A stretch of DNA of 64,000 nucleotides from Manihot esculenta (taxonomy: Eukaryota; Streptophyta; Magnoliopsida; Malpighiales; Euphorbiaceae): the NCBI RefSeq assembly GCF_001659605.2, contig NC_035178.2, positions 8,006,062-8,070,061 of the forward strand. Reading direction: 5' to 3'. The position numbers and the translations under genes are program-made. Of the stretch, positions 17,899-31,381 are shown piece after piece (within the stretch, counting starts at the first letter, position 1; each line of letters opens with the position of its first letter). The notes beneath the pieces were generated by a model. The model was not told the DNA's origin, made no database searches, and saw only the letters and a program-made list of their open reading frames with translations.

Positions 17899-18195
17899 GT
17901 GGACAAACTACAAAATTAAAATTAATACGAATTTTAAATTTTTTGTAATGTGAATCTTTTCATAATTAATTATTTTATGGAAAATATATTATTTTAATTA
18001 AAAATGTAATAATTTAAATAATTGTAAAGAAAATTTAATCTTTTTAACATATATAAAAACATATTTTAATAATTGGATTTCTTTATGTTTAATAAAATTA
18101 TAATTTTACTGTTGTGAAAATATATTAAAGCTACAATAATGAAGGAATTTCAATTCAATTTGGCTTCGAAACTAACTACTCTTCAATGGTCAGTG

Positions 18196-18276
18196 AAGGA
18201 ATTTTCCAGTGAACTTACAATTATACAATTATATAATTGTAAGGAATTTTGCAGTAAACTTACAATTATACAATTG
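18196..18276. repeat. 45-bp tandem duplication
   Basis: AAGGAATTTT-CAGT-AACTTACAATTATACAATT occurs at 18196 and 18241, immediately upstream of the LRR1 start codon. It lies in the probable 5' leader. Confidence 0.8.
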
Positions 18277-18283
18277 CTAGAGC

Positions 18284-21049
18284 ATGGTGATAACGCACAA
18301 GAGATCCCTTCATCATGTTTCTGTGCTTGTTACTGTGGTCCAGTTTTTAGTGCATATCAATCATGGATGCATAGAAAGGGAGAGACTCGCACTCCTTAGT
18401 ATCAAACACGACCTCATTGACGACTATGGTGTTCTTTCTTCTTGGGGCATCGAAGAAGACAAAGGAGATTGCTGCAAATGGACAGGCATCTCTTGCAGCA
18501 ATCGAACTGGTCACATTACAATGCTTGATCTTCGATTTGGTTTGCTGAAAGGTAAGATAAGCCATTCCTTGCTTGAACTGAGACATCTTACTCACTTGGA
18601 CTTGAGTTTCAATAATTTTGGTGGTACTCACTTCCCAGCTGATAATAATTGTTCCCTCTCCGAGTTGAGATACTTGGATCTCTATCACGCTAATTTTTCT
18701 GGAACCATCTCTCCTCTGCTTGCCAACCTCTCCAGCTTGCAGTATCTTAATATGAGTTATAATCATTTTCATGATTTAACAAACATTGATTGGCTTGGTC
18801 TTTCTTCTTTAAGTTACCTTGTTCTGAGTGGCAATCCCCTTGTTAATCCCAGTGATTGGTTGCAAATAGTTAACAAACTCCCTCATCTAGAAAGCTTGAT
18901 ACTGTCCAGCTGCTTTTCTGGGGATGTGATTCCTCCGACTCTTTCGCCAATCAATTCTTCTTCATCACTGTCTAGCCTCGTTCTCTCTAATAATAACCTT
19001 GTGATTCGTTCAATGCACCCATGGTTGTCTAACATCAGTCAAAATATTGTACAACTTGACCTCTCTTCCAACCTTTTACAAGGTCCAATTTTAGCTGAAA
19101 TTGGGAATATGATTTCTCTTGAATTGCTTGATCTCGCTAATACTTCACTTGTGGGAGGTATTCCAAGATCCTTCGGAAACATGTCTCGATTGGCTGCTTT
19201 AGACCTATCAAACAACAATCTCGGCGTACCACTTTCTCACTTGATTCAAAATCTATCTGGTTACGCGGAGAAATCACTGGTGCTCTTATGGGTATCCGGA
19301 GCTCGATTAACAGGTTTATTGCCTGATCTTACAAGATTTTCATCTTTAAGAGATCTAGAACTTGGAAACAATCTCTTGAATGGGACCATAGACAAGAGCA
19401 TCGGACGTCTATCCAAGCTAGAAATTTTGGATCTTAGTTGGAATTCATTGAATGGACTCATATCCGAAGATCATTTTTCAAATCTATCTATCTTGAAAGA
19501 GTTGGATTTATCTGGTAATTTTCTCATTTGGAATGTGAGTCTCAACTGGGTTCCTCCATTTCATCTAGGAAAAATAAATCTTCGATCCAACAATTTGGGA
19601 CCTCATTTCCCTAAATGGCTCCGAAGTCAAAAAAATTATTCTTCACTGGATATCTCTGACTCTGGAATTTCTGATTCCATTCCCTGGTGGTTCTGGGACT
19701 CCTATTCTACTTATGTCCATTCATATTTAAATATTTCTCATAACAATTTCAGTGGGACATTACCTCATATTTCATTCAGCCGAACTTATTTTTCCAATTA
19801 TCTTGTTATTGATATAAGTTCTAACCATTTTAATGGTCCATTGCCTTTGCCTCTATCTGTAGATTCACCATTCATCTACCTTGACCTCTCAAGAAACCTA
19901 TTTTCTGGAATAATTCCTGATCGTTTGATTAGAGGGAAAGGTCTCGTGTTTTTAAATTTGGCTAATAACAATTTGATTGGGAAAATTCCGGCCGCCATAG
20001 GATCACTTTCGGAACTTGAAACACTGAATTTAGGAAACAATGCCTTGTCTGGACCATTACCTTTGGCTTTAAAGAATTGCACTAAATTGAGATTCATGGA
20101 CCTGAGTGGTAATGAATTGTCCGGTAATGTTCCCACTTGGATTGGAGAAAGCCTAACCTCTTTGCAGTATCTGAGCCTACGATCCAATCAGTTTTATGGA
20201 AGCATGCCCTCTCAAGTTTGTCAATTAAAACATGTTCAAATCTTGGACCTCTCTGTAAATAATATCACTGGAACCATACCATATTGCCTCAAGAATTTAA
20301 GTGCCATGGCTCACAGGGATTCAACTAAATCAATCCATCATGTATATAATTATAGGAAAACTTTTCGGCTGTTTTCTTATATTGACACAGCATTAGTTCT
20401 TTGGAAGGGACAAAATTACAAGAGTGACAAAAATCTTGGACAGTTTAGGATAATTGACCTTTCAAGCAATAAAATAGGAGGAGAAATTCCAAGGGAAATA
20501 TCAAGCCTCTCACAGATTAAGCAATTGAACTTGTCCAATAACAAGTTGCTTGGTTCAATCCCTGAAGAGATTGGTTGTTTGAAGGAATTGGAATCACTTG
20601 ATCTCTCTCATAATCATCTGTCAGGCAGACTTCCTGCTAGCATGGCTGATTTAAATTTTCTCAACACCTTGAACTTGTCATATAATAGTTTGTCTGGGAG
20701 AATTCCATCGAGTACTCAGCTTCAGAGCTTCAATGCTTCTTCATTTTCTAATAATCTTGCACTCTGTGGGTTACCTCTTCCACAAAACTGCACAGAAGAT
20801 GGTATTCCAGATCCACAGCCCAACCATAATGGTCGATACAATCAAGAAGACGGAGATGACTTCTGGAAATGGTATTATACTGGCATGGGTGTTGGATTCG
20901 TTGTGGGCTTCTGGGGAGTATCAAGCACTTTACTGTTAAAGCGTTCTTGTAGACATGCCTTTTTCAAACTCTTGGACAAATTTGGAGATTGGGTTTATGT
21001 GAAAAAAGCATTCTGCAAGAGAAGATTGCAACAGAAATTTCATGGCTAG
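18284..21049 (+). CDS. LRR receptor-like protein, EIX2-like (LRR1)
   Basis: Single-exon gene of 921 residues. An N-terminal hydrophobic signal peptide (about 1-28) precedes the LRRNT_2 cap ([14 protein letters not shown] ... [11 protein letters not shown]). More than twenty plant-type leucine-rich repeats of the LxxLxxLDLSxNxLxGxIP kind follow, interrupted by an island domain near residues 680-720. An acidic stretch, one membrane helix (about 863-885) with overlapping GxxxG spacing ([12 protein letters not shown]), and a 36-residue basic cytoplasmic tail without kinase complete the protein. This is the layout of surface receptor-like proteins such as tomato EIX2, which in known cases work with the SOBIR1 kinase. 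Ligand unknown. Compared with the sister gene, the signal region lacks about eight residues and the stop is a TAG where the sister has AAG, removing about eleven tail residues. Confidence 0.92.
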   Translation: MVITHKRSLHHVSVLVTVVQFLVHINHGCIERERLALLSIKHDLIDDYGVLSSWGIEEDKGDCCKWTGISCSNRTGHITMLDLRFGLLKGKISHSLLELRHLTHLDLSFNNFGGTHFPADNNCSLSELRYLDLYHANFSGTISPLLANLSSLQYLNMSYNHFHDLTNIDWLGLSSLSYLVLSGNPLVNPSDWLQIVNKLPHLESLILSSCFSGDVIPPTLSPINSSSSLSSLVLSNNNLVIRSMHPWLSNISQNIVQLDLSSNLLQGPILAEIGNMISLELLDLANTSLVGGIPRSFGNMSRLAALDLSNNNLGVPLSHLIQNLSGYAEKSLVLLWVSGARLTGLLPDLTRFSSLRDLELGNNLLNGTIDKSIGRLSKLEILDLSWNSLNGLISEDHFSNLSILKELDLSGNFLIWNVSLNWVPPFHLGKINLRSNNLGPHFPKWLRSQKNYSSLDISDSGISDSIPWWFWDSYSTYVHSYLNISHNNFSGTLPHISFSRTYFSNYLVIDISSNHFNGPLPLPLSVDSPFIYLDLSRNLFSGIIPDRLIRGKGLVFLNLANNNLIGKIPAAIGSLSELETLNLGNNALSGPLPLALKNCTKLRFMDLSGNELSGNVPTWIGESLTSLQYLSLRSNQFYGSMPSQVCQLKHVQILDLSVNNITGTIPYCLKNLSAMAHRDSTKSIHHVYNYRKTFRLFSYIDTALVLWKGQNYKSDKNLGQFRIIDLSSNKIGGEIPREISSLSQIKQLNLSNNKLLGSIPEEIGCLKELESLDLSHNHLSGRLPASMADLNFLNTLNLSYNSLSGRIPSSTQLQSFNASSFSNNLALCGLPLPQNCTEDGIPDPQPNHNGRYNQEDGDDFWKWYYTGMGVGFVVGFWGVSSTLLLKRSCRHAFFKLLDKFGDWVYVKKAFCKRRLQQKFHG

Positions 21050-22176
21050 GATTCATACCTTCTTCTGAAATGGGTGCCAAGGTAACATCCTTAAAATTCT
21101 TTACTTTTTAAATTTGACACGTTTGAGAATATTAACAAATAATTTGCATTTTATGATTAACTATCTTTCTGCGTTTTTTTTTTTCATTTTCTTATTTTCT
21201 TCCTCTCCACTGTTCTTTGATAGTAGGACTTGCTCTTGCTTCACCATATTAGCTAGTTGCTCATCATTTTGATTATGTTTTGCTTCTCCAAGAATGTGAA
21301 ATTTGAGTTTTTTTTTTTGTTTCATGAATCGTCAGTTTGCTATTTGTACTATTTTCTCTTTTATGTATCAGTAGGATCATCTTCACCATTCGTGTGGCCC
21401 ACTACGCTGCCCTTCTATTGCAAGGAAAAGACTTGCACAAGAGACGTGGTTGACGATTAAAAAATACAATTAAATAATATGAGCGAGCTATAGTTTTTGA
21501 AAAAAGTAATATTTATTTTATTCTAAAATATTATAAAATTTTATGAAAATTTTTTATTTTTTACAAAATGAAGTTATTTATTTTTTATAAAATGAAATTA
21601 CAAGATTAAATATGTGTGTATATTATAACATAATTATATTATTATTTAATTTTATAATATAAATTTATCTCTTTAAAAAATAAAACCAAGTTCAGGTATT
21701 AAATTAAATTATTGCATAAAATTCATAGAGTTGAAAAGATAAAAAATAATATAAATTATAAATATATGGAATATATAATAATATAAGATCTGAAAAAAAT
21801 TATTAATAGATTAAATTTAAAAAGACATGAAAATTAAACGTTAATAAAATATAAAATAAACATATCAAACAAAACCAAATATAAATTTAAGTTAATCAAT
21901 ACAAAATGTATAAGAATTTTGTATTTTCAAATTTTTATTTCCTTTCATTTTCGAGATTTCTTATTCAATAACAATTTCATCAAAACTTCGTTGGATGTTG
22001 GTAATCATCTGATTGCCTATTTTTTAATTGGTGCAAATTCAAAGCATCAACTGAAGCCTGTAGCTGCTCTACGTATTATGCTATCATGTTGCAGAGCATT
22101 ACATAAATAGAAGGATCAATTGCCTGTGAGAATTATAAATTGACAATCCTAAAGACTACTACTTGATTCCTAGACC
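21050..22176. other. Spacer between the two LRR genes
   Basis: The first bases are the 3' end of LRR1, including the residual DSYLLLKWVPR-coding tail now behind the stop. Bases 21370-21460 resemble the block upstream of LRR1 and include TTGACG. The rest is AT-rich with nothing recognised. Confidence 0.5.
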
Positions 22177-24542
22177 ATGGTTATAACACACAAGAGATTC
22201 CTTCATCATTTTTCTGTGCTTGTTATTGTGCTCCTGTTTTTAGTGCCTATCAAACCATCCCTTCACTTCAACAGTGGATGCATAGAAAGGGAGAGACTCG
22301 CACTCCTAAGTATCAAACGTGACCTCATTGACGACCATGATGTTCTTTCTTCTTGGGGCAGACGAGAAGACAAAGGAGATTGCTGCAAATGGAGAGGCAT
22401 CTCTTGCAGCCATCGAACTGGTCACATTAGAAAGCTTGATCTTCAGGATGGTGCGCTCAAAGGTAAGTTAAGCCATTCTTTGCTTGAATTGAGACATCTT
22501 ACTTACTTGGATTTGAGTTGGAATGATTTTGGTGGTACTCACTTCCCAGCTGATAGCAATGGTTCACTCTCCAAGTTGAGATACTTGAATCTCAAAGATG
22601 CTAAATTTTCCGGAACCATCTCTTCTCTGCTTGCCAACCTCTCCAGCTTGCAGGATCTTGATCTGAGTTATAATCATTTTCATGATTTAATAAACATTGA
22701 TTGGCTTGGTCTTTCTTCTTTAAGTTACCTTGATCTGAGTGGCAATCCCCTTGCTAGACCCAGTGATTGGTTGCAAATAGTTAACAAGCTCCTTCATCTA
22801 GAAAGCTTGGCACTGTCATCGTGCTTTTCTGGGGGTGTGATTCCTCCAACTCTTTCCCCAGTCAATTCTTCTTCATCACTGTATACTCTCCATCTCTCTG
22901 ATAATAACCTTGTGATTCTTTCAATACACCCATGGTTGTCTAACATCACTCAAAATATTGTACAGCTTGACCTCTCTTCCAACCTCTTACAAGGTTCAAG
23001 TTTAGCCGAAATTGGGAATATGATTTCTCTTGAAGGGCTTTATCTCGCTAATACTTCAGTTGTGGGTGGTATTCCAAAATCCTTCGGAAACATGTCTCGA
23101 TTGGCTTCTTTAGACCTATCAAACAACAATCTCAGCATACCACTTTCTCACTTGATTCAAAATCTATCTGGCAAAGCGGAAAAAATCACTGACGAACTTA
23201 TACATTCCAGCTTTCTGATTATGATCCTTTAGTTTTTGACATAAGCTATAATCGTTTTGATGGTCTGTTGCCTTCGCCTCTATCTCCCACATGTTTTATT
23301 TCTTCTAAAATTGGATCAGTAGATTGGCCATTTATCTACCTTGACCTCTCAAGAAACTTATTTTCTGGAATAATTCCTGATCGTTTGATTAGTGTGAAGG
23401 TTCTCGTGTTTTTGAATTTGGCCAACAACAATTTGATTGGTAAAATTCCAGCCTCCGTAGGATCACTTTCGAAACTTGAAACCCTGGATTTAGGATACAA
23501 TGCCTTATCTGGACCATTACCTTTGGCTTTAAAGGATTGCACTAGATTGAAATTCATGGACCTAAGTGGTAATAAATTGTCAGGTAATGTACCCACTTGG
23601 ATTGGAGAAAGCCTTACCTCTTTGCAATATCTGAGCCTACGATCGAATCAGTTCTATGGAAGAATGCCTTCTCAAGTTTGTCAACTAAAACATGTTCAAA
23701 TCTTGGACCTTTCTATAAATAATATCACTGGAACCATACCAAACTGCCTCAAGAATTTAGGTGCCATGGCTGATGGGAATTGGACTAAAACAATCGATCA
23801 TAAATATTACTGGAAAGGATATGAGCGGTATTCTTATATTGACGAAGCATTGGTTCTTTGGAAAGGACAGAATTACCTGTGCGACAAAAATCTTGGACAA
23901 TTTAGGATAATTGACCTTTCAAGCAATAAAATAGAAGGAGAAATTCCAAGGGAAATATCTAGCCTCTCACAAATTAAGCAATCGAACCTGTCCAACAACA
24001 AGTTGATTGGTGCAATCCCCGAAGAGATCGGTTGTTTGAAGGAAATGGAATCACTTGATCTGTCTCATAATCATCTGTCAGGCAGACTTCCCGCTACCAT
24101 GGCTAATTTAAATTTTCTCAACACCTTGAACTTGTCATATAATAGTTTGTCTGGGAGAATTCCGTCCAGCACTCAGCTTCAGAGCTTCAATGCTTCTTCA
24201 TTTTCTAATAATCTTGCACTTTGTGGGTTGCCTCTTACGCAACGCTGCATAGAAGATGGTATTCCAGATCCACAATCCAACCACGATGGTCGATACAATG
24301 AAGAAGACAAAGATGAATTCTGGAAATGGTATTATGCTGGCATGGGTCTCGGATTCAGTGCTGGCTTTTGGGGAGTATCAAGCACTTTATTGTTGAAGCG
24401 TTCTTGTAGACATGCCTTTTTCCAACTCTTGAACAAATTTGGAGATTGGGTTTATGTGAAAAAAGCAGTCTACAATAGAAGATTGCAACAGAAACTTCAT
24501 GGCAAGGATTCATTCCTTCTGATGAAATGGTTGCCAAAGTAA
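22177..24542 (+). pseudogene. LRR receptor-like protein, EIX2-like (LRR2), frameshifted and internally deleted
   Basis: Tandem paralogue of LRR1. The first open part (22177-23232, 351 codons) carries a full signal peptide, LRRNT_2 cap and the first repeats. The second part (to 24542) carries the last repeats, the membrane helix (GMGLGFSAGFWG) and the tail ending in MKWLPK. Between GCGG at 23176 and CGAACTTA at 23193, this copy has 17 bases where LRR1 has 526. The net loss is 509 bases, which is not a multiple of three, and a longer A run at the junction also differs. The frame after the junction is open if read as [13 protein letters not shown], so only the frameshift and the lost repeats separate the halves. 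As written it would give a short secreted LRR protein. An intron or an assembly error could also explain it but no good donor was seen. Confidence 0.8.
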
Positions 24543-27500
24543 CATCCTTAAGATTTTTGTCCGTAATTGTGGTCACCATTTTTATATTTTCTAATAGTGA
24601 ACATCAAGAACTAGACCTGCGCTTGTATTTTCATCATGTTTTTCCCTTCCTGCTTCTAATCAGATTCAATTGAAAATAAAAGCAGATGCTTCATTTTTAA
24701 TTTCTGTTAATAATAATAATAATAATTGGTCTCTTTCTTGATTAATTTAAAATAACTATGTCACTTAAGTTTCATTCTACCAATAAAATAATCATTCGAA
24801 TTTACATTAAAAATTTTGATATACATTTTAGTTATTTAATTTCTTGATAACAGGTAATTGGTTTAATTTAAATGAATTAACAATTCTTTTAATTAAATAT
24901 TTTAAATAATATTTTTGTTACTTTTATGAATTTCACATTTACTAATTATAATCTGTACTTTTTAGATTTGTTAAAAAAATACAACCAATTTCATTTAAAT
25001 TATCCAATACATAGAGACACCACCAGTAATAAAAAAAAAAAGCTTTCAGCCAGTAACTTAGAATATTGTCACAAAATATTCTGCAATGAAATTATCTTCT
25101 TTTATATATATAATAAAAGAGCATACTCAGAATTTTTTTTATCTTTATATCTAATTATTTGCATGAATAGTTTTAAATATTAAATTGATATAATTTAAAA
25201 TAATCAATTTTAATGTATACAAAAATAAATTTAAAAAAAATGTTTATGAGTACCGAAAGAAAATAATTATATTTTTAATAATGAGAATTGTCTCTCACTA
25301 GACCAAACTTAGGATATATATGTAAATTTTAAAAAAAAAAAAGTAATATTGATACAAAATTTATCATTAATAACCAATAATGAAATTGAGAATATAATAA
25401 TACTAATACTACTGTATAATATAATAATAGTAATATTGAGCAGCGACATCTAATAATTTGGGAATTTTAGAATACGTGCAAGCCTATGTGAACAAGAAAA
25501 TCATATTTAAAAAAAGATAGCTGGTAATTAGGGAGTGGGGTGGGGTCCATTGACAAAGCCCACGAGATTTTATTATTTTTCATAATGGGCCGGTCGGTAG
25601 ACTCGGTGGCCATGCGTTGCTGCCCAATCAGGTGGGCCGTAGGTCCCACTTCTCTCTCACGCCATCTTTCCTTTTTATTAGTATAATTTTTCCTATCCCA
25701 ATTTTCTATCATTGTTAATAATTTAAGTAATTTCAATCTTTTTTTAAAATATAATATTAAAAATTAAAAAAATAATTATATATATATATATATGGTTTTT
25801 ACTATACAATATATTGCATTAACAAGAAGTCAGCTATTATTAATTTAAATAATTTTTAAATTTATTTTTATTTTAATTATATAATTAATTTCAACATTGA
25901 ATGAGATTTTTTTATTAGAAGATTAATTTTCTCTTTATTTAAAAAAAATAATGAAATGGAAAAAAAAATAGCGTTGATGCAGGGGAGAATGATGAGTTCC
26001 AACAACTAAGTTGCAGCTTAAACCTGAAGCCTCATTCAACAAAGACAATTATAATTCTAAATATACCAATTCAGGATAGGCATCATTAACATTTATAAGT
26101 GAAACATAGGTCTCCTTTCCCATTATCTTTGCCTTACTTTTGGGCACATTTTCTTTTATTTTTTCATACCCCTTCTGAAAATTAATTGAAAAAATAATAA
26201 TAAAAAAAAATATGAGACAATTTTCCTTGTCACAACTAAATTCAAATATGAAAAATCCTTAATTATTAGGGGACAGATCATGATCATGGTCAATTAATTA
26301 AGAAATTAAGCAAAAATTGAAGAAATAGGCTGCAAAAAGAGAACAGAATGATTCATGGGTAATTAGATATATAGACATTAATGTCAAAATATAACAGGAC
26401 ATGGTTCTTGAAACCTGTATTAAAAAAATAAACAATGGATTAGGATAAGTCTCTGAATAGACCTAAACCCAAAACTCATAGTCATAGGAATTGTTAATAA
26501 GATGATGAAAAGCAAAGGAACTTTTATCAAACACCCATCTCATAGTCATAGGAATTGTTGCATAGCTATCTCTCTCATTAAGATTTGAGCCCTTTTTCTC
26601 TCATATTCATAGGAGATTTGAGAAAGGCTCTCTTGTAGGTGTCCAATTTAAACTTTGCTTTTCTTTCCAACATTAAGAAAAATGGCCTTTTTACTGTACA
26701 GTGTATGGCCATCGATCATTGGGATTAGATTTTGAAGATTTATTCTGTGCGTCTCATTCACAAGTGAACAGAAGCCAGCTATGATCTTTATGCTTTCTTC
26801 TGCAAGAAAAAAAGAAAAAGAAAGAGAGTTCCATTTCGGGAACCGTTGGCTACAGTGGCTACTGCTTCTTTCTTTAACCTTGTATCCGTAAAAAAGCCAC
26901 TCCGGTAACACATTTCACAAGCATGTATTTTATTTACCAAATTAGATATTTAATTCCTGTCAAATTTTGATTGCTGAGGGAGAGAGAAAAGGAATCCAAA
27001 TACTGCGAGGCAAAATGATCACAAATGAACAAGGCTGTTTCTTTCTGATGATGCATGCGTGATGTTTCATCATGACATAGAACCGGCCAATCGTGTGATC
27101 CAGATTGATGCATCACCAAAACCAGCTTGTTCAGTCATAACTTTTCTGCAGTATATACTGTACAATAAAGAGAATGAATATGTGACCAGACCAATCCATG
27201 CACTTCCATTCATGCCTTCAATAAAGGGTAATCTTATTTAGATAAATTTTTTGTCATAATTAAAAAAAAATTCAATAAAGATTAACCTGTTAGGCACCAA
27301 GCACAATGCTCAATTAATTAAGAAGATGTTATGATGAGAAGAGTAATTAGTATCTAACATTTAGCATTTCTATGTTCATCATGGTATCTCTCATTGCCAA
27401 AAAGTAGCAAAAATAATACTACTAGACAATAACATTTAATTTAGCTAAATTCTCAGCCACGTGGAAAAAATAAAAACATCTGTAACATTGTTAATCATTA

Positions 27501-27596
27501 AGCTTACCAAACGCAATTCCCGCTAATCACAGTACGTATTCAATCAAATAAGTTGATTAATTACTATTATAAGGGCAATTTCCTCCATAAATCTCC
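24543..27596. other. Spacer between LRR2 and PIN6
   Basis: Mostly AT-rich without supported genes. Bases 25520-25680 are a GC-richer island with no recognisable reading frame. A 21-base phrase, CTCATAGTCATAGGAATTGT plus T, occurs at 26475 and again at 26539. The right end is the PIN6 promoter. Confidence 0.5.
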
Positions 27597-27604
27597 TATA
27601 TAAA
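27597..27604 (+). promoter_or_regulatory. TATA box of PIN6
   Basis: TATATAAA lies 98-105 bases upstream of the PIN6 start codon, followed by a purine-rich leader (GAAAAAGAAAGAGAAAGAGG). Confidence 0.6.
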
Positions 27605-27701
27605 CACTGAAAACTCTTCACTCTCTTGTAAACCCCTCCTCCATTAACTGATCTATATACAAAACTCAGAAGAAAAAGAAAGAGAAAGAGGAAGAGAGAA
27701 G

Positions 27702-30700
27702 ATGATAACAGGAGATGATTTCTACAAGGTGATGTGTGCAATGGTGCCTTTGTATTTTGCAATGCTGGTTGCATATGGGTCAGTGAAGTGGTGGAAGATA
27801 TTCACACCAGAGCAATGTTCAGGGATCAACAGATTTGTTGCTGTTTTTGCAGTCCCAGTTTTATCTTTCCACTTCATTTCTCAAAATAATCCATACCAAA
27901 TGGATACCAAGTTCATATTAGCTGATACACTCTCTAAGATCATAGTCCTTGTTGTTCTCTCAGTTTGGGCTGTTTTCTTTAATGGAGGATTGGATTGGCT
28001 CATCACTCTCTTCTCAGTCGCAACTTTGCCTAACACTCTTGTCATGGGCATCCCTTTGCTCATGGCCATGTATGGAGATTTCACTCAGAGCCTTATGGTG
28101 CAAGTGGTTGTTCTTCAGTGCATCATATGGTAACTTTCTTTTTCTTATTTTTTGTTGTTTTCTTTCCATGTCTACAGATCTTTTGTTGAAAAAACGTAGC
28201 TGAAAAGTTTGAAAATTCAAGCCATGACTAAAGGCAGTTCTTGCAGGTACACTCTTTTGCTCTTCCTCTTCGAGTACAGAGCAGCAACCCTCCTAATCAA
28301 AACCCAGTTCCCAGGACCCACAGCAGCCTCCATTACCAAAATCGAACTCGACAATGATGTCATCTCCCTCGATGGCAGGGACCCACTCCGCACTGAATCT
28401 GAAACCGACGGCAACGGCCGAATCCGAGTTCGTATCCGCAGGTCCACTTCCTCCGCCCCAGAATCCGCCCTATCATCCTCCATCTGCCTCACTCCTAGAC
28501 CCTCAAATCTCTCCAACGCAGAAATCTTTTCTGTCAACACCCCTGCGCCATTTTATGAATACAGTATAAATCCTAATGCGAATAATGGTTACACTCATTA
28601 CAATCATGGACCAAACAACGAGATAATAATATGTAATGGGGACTTGGGTTTCGGATATCGGTCCGGAACGAGTCCTAGACTATCGGGATACGCTTCATCG
28701 GATGCTTACTCGCTGCAACCCACGCCAAGGGCGTCGAATTTTAATGAGCTGGATGTGACGAACGCCGGGGGTACGCCATACTGGGTCAGGTCTCCGGTTG
28801 CCGGGAAATTTTTCAGGCAGCCGTCCCCGGCGGTTCCAGATGTCAGAATGGTATGGGGAGAGTCGCCAGGAAAGTGTCAAAATGGAGGAGCAGGCGCCGG
28901 CAAAGATATTACAGGTACGAACAAATTATTTCATCTAAACTGTGTTCATTTTGTCTGCACGGCGTCGTTTTCTCGTGTCACCTCGCCTAAAGTCAAGTGT
29001 CGGTATAAAACTAAAACGACAACGCAGCTTTTGCAGTGTACGGTCTGTCGCCGAAGAATATTTCTTGTTTATACGTGTGAATCTGATCTAATTGTGTAGG
29101 GATGACAACGTTCGACTGTTGGATTTAAATTTTATTTATAAGATATTCGCTGTTTGAATTGATTTAAATAAATAATTAATTTAATATAAAATATATAAAA
29201 TTAAATATATTTAGATTTTATTCATAATAATAGTTTGAAATAGATTCAGATGATTTATATTAATTTTAATTAAATTTAGAATATGTTCGAATCTTGTTAA
29301 TTTGAATCATATTTAAATAATTTAATTATCCTGTCTGATTGTATTCGTATGATGGAAGATTCATCTTCCTCTTTAAACAACTATGATTGAATTTTATGAA
29401 ATGGGAATGAAAGTACTGGATGAAAAGGGAAGAAAATTGATAGTATTGTGAAAGGAAATAATGAGTATTGAATCTCGTTGGGATTCATCCATCCATTTTT
29501 GGTAGACCAGAAGTTTTTTCAACAAGGAAATCACCCATTATTGTAGTTTTATATTTCCTTTCATTTTTTCATAATATTAAATGGATTGTGAGTATGATGA
29601 ATTAAATCACTATTTAAGATTTTTTTAATTTCTCATATAAAAATTATCACTATGATAATTTATAAATTAATTAGATTTAAATTTATATATATATATATAT
29701 ATATGCTTTTTGAAAATATTTTTAAAAAGATGGTCTCTTCTGTTCCGAGTTTCCACCACCGTAAAGACATGTGGGGTAGCTCCAACACAAACCTGGAAGA
29801 AAAGAGGTCAATGAATTTCTTAACAATTGGGTTCAACAAATGAGGTCCTTATTGATAAGCACCATCATTAGCCTCACAGCACGTGTGTAATGATAGATTA
29901 TTAGCACTATATTAGGTTTGCTTAAGTTGTCTTCGTAGTAGAGAATCTAATTATTTATCCCTAATCATAACACCAAATCTCAACCAAGCAAAATTTTGGG
30001 TAATTAATTATCACCAAAATCATGCTCGTCCTCAATTTTCTAAACCCTCATCATCTCCCTGACGTAGCATCCATTGAAACGGTATCAATGAGCTAAATAC
30101 ATGATAAACTGACAATGAATTTATCCATTTATCAAACAGAAAAGGAAATTAGCTTTAGAGACAGTAGCAAAACGGCAGCGCTTGAGGAGACTAATTCAAA
30201 AGAAGCAGCAACTGACCAAGAAATGCCTCGTGCTTTTGTGATGCTGAAGCTCATACTCATTGTAGTAGGACGGAAGCTCTCTCGCAACCCAAATACATAT
30301 TCTAGTGTGATAGGCCTTCTCTGGTCTTTAATCTCATTCAAGTAATGTTTATTCTTTCTAAACTTGTACTCATCAAACTACGATTACATAGTTACTTTTT
30401 CACTCATACAAATGTTTTCTTCTGTGATGGGCAGATGGAATGTGGGAATGCCAAGCCTGGTAAAAAACTCTATCAAAATCATTTCAGATGCAGGACTTGG
30501 AATGGCCATGTTCAGTTTAGGTACGTCTATATAAATTAATGAACTTAGGGAATATTTTCCTGTTAAAACCACAATGAAAGTGACGCATTCGTAGAATTGC
30601 AGGGTTGTTCATGGCCCTTCAACCTCGAATAATTGCATGTGGGAAGAAAAGGGCAACAATGGGAATGGCAATCCGATTTATTTGCGGTCCCATAGTGATG

Positions 30701-31381
30701 TCAGCCGCTTCTGTCGCCGTTGGTCTAAGAGGAGTTCGGTTACGCGCCGCCATAGTCCAGGTACTAGTACTACTATAAACATATTCAGAAATGGATAGAC
30801 ATAAAGAGAATGTTCAGAGTTTGATATTGCGTTATGGCTGAATTTTCAGGCAGCTCTTCCACAAGGGATTGTACCGTTTGTTTTCGCAAGGGAATATGGA
30901 TTACATCCTGACATTTTAAGCACAGGGTAAGTACATGAAGGCCTGTACTATTTTTCTTCAAGGTGATTCAGTTAAAAATGAGCATTACTTTTCACTTGAG
31001 AGGTAGTCTTAGTTATTAGTGTAAAAGTAATTGCCCTTTACCCTTTGAATCCAAATCATGGAAGCTATAATTTTCAAGGAGTGTGAGGTGAAAAAAAGGA
31101 AAAGTAAACAAAAAGAATAGAAGGTGGATCCACTGCCATAGTTGGGAACAATGTCATATCATATGATAAAAAAAAAATATCATTTTCGATGCGAGTAAAA
31201 TTTAATTTCAGTGCAATAAATCGAAAATTCCTCTAATTATACTAAAAAAAAAATTGCACCATTTTCTTTCTTGGGTTTGAATTAACCATTAAAATCTAAT
31301 TTGTGATATTTCAGGGTCATATTTGGGATGCTAGTTGCTTTACCAGTAACGCTGCTCTATTACATAAGCCTAGGGCTTTGA
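27702..31381 (+). CDS. PIN6: Auxin efflux carrier PIN6, 7 exons, complete
   Basis: Membrane transporter of the auxin efflux carrier family that moves indole-3-acetic acid. PIN6 in Arabidopsis works at the plasma membrane and the endoplasmic reticulum. Exons: 27702-28129, 28247-28914, 30140-30341, 30435-30520, 30603-30760, 30850-30926 and 31315-31381. They sum to 1,686 nt (561 residues) with all phases matching. The N-terminal helices (about 1-165) begin [20 protein letters not shown]. The hydrophilic loop (about 165-400) is shorter than in the canonical long PINs and carries two TPRXS phosphosite motifs (TPRPS near 225, TPRAS near 302). The C-terminal helices contain NPNTY near 415, the sorting motif of the family. 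The loop phrases [20 protein letters not shown] and FNELD point to PIN6 among the paralogues. Intron 2 is 1.2 kb and AT-rich. Confidence 0.94.

Larger units (their letters stand above)
17573..18283. other. 5' flank of the first LRR gene
   Basis: AT-rich with a GC-richer block at 17762-17900 that resembles segments near 21370 and 10205. It contains W-box motifs and a 45-bp tandem duplication (separate entries). No upstream exon was recognised. Confidence 0.5.

Noticed and set aside
23268..24542. Second half of LRR2 as a separate gene
   Set aside because: It lacks a signal peptide and N-terminal cap and aligns with LRR1 as the continuation after a frameshift.
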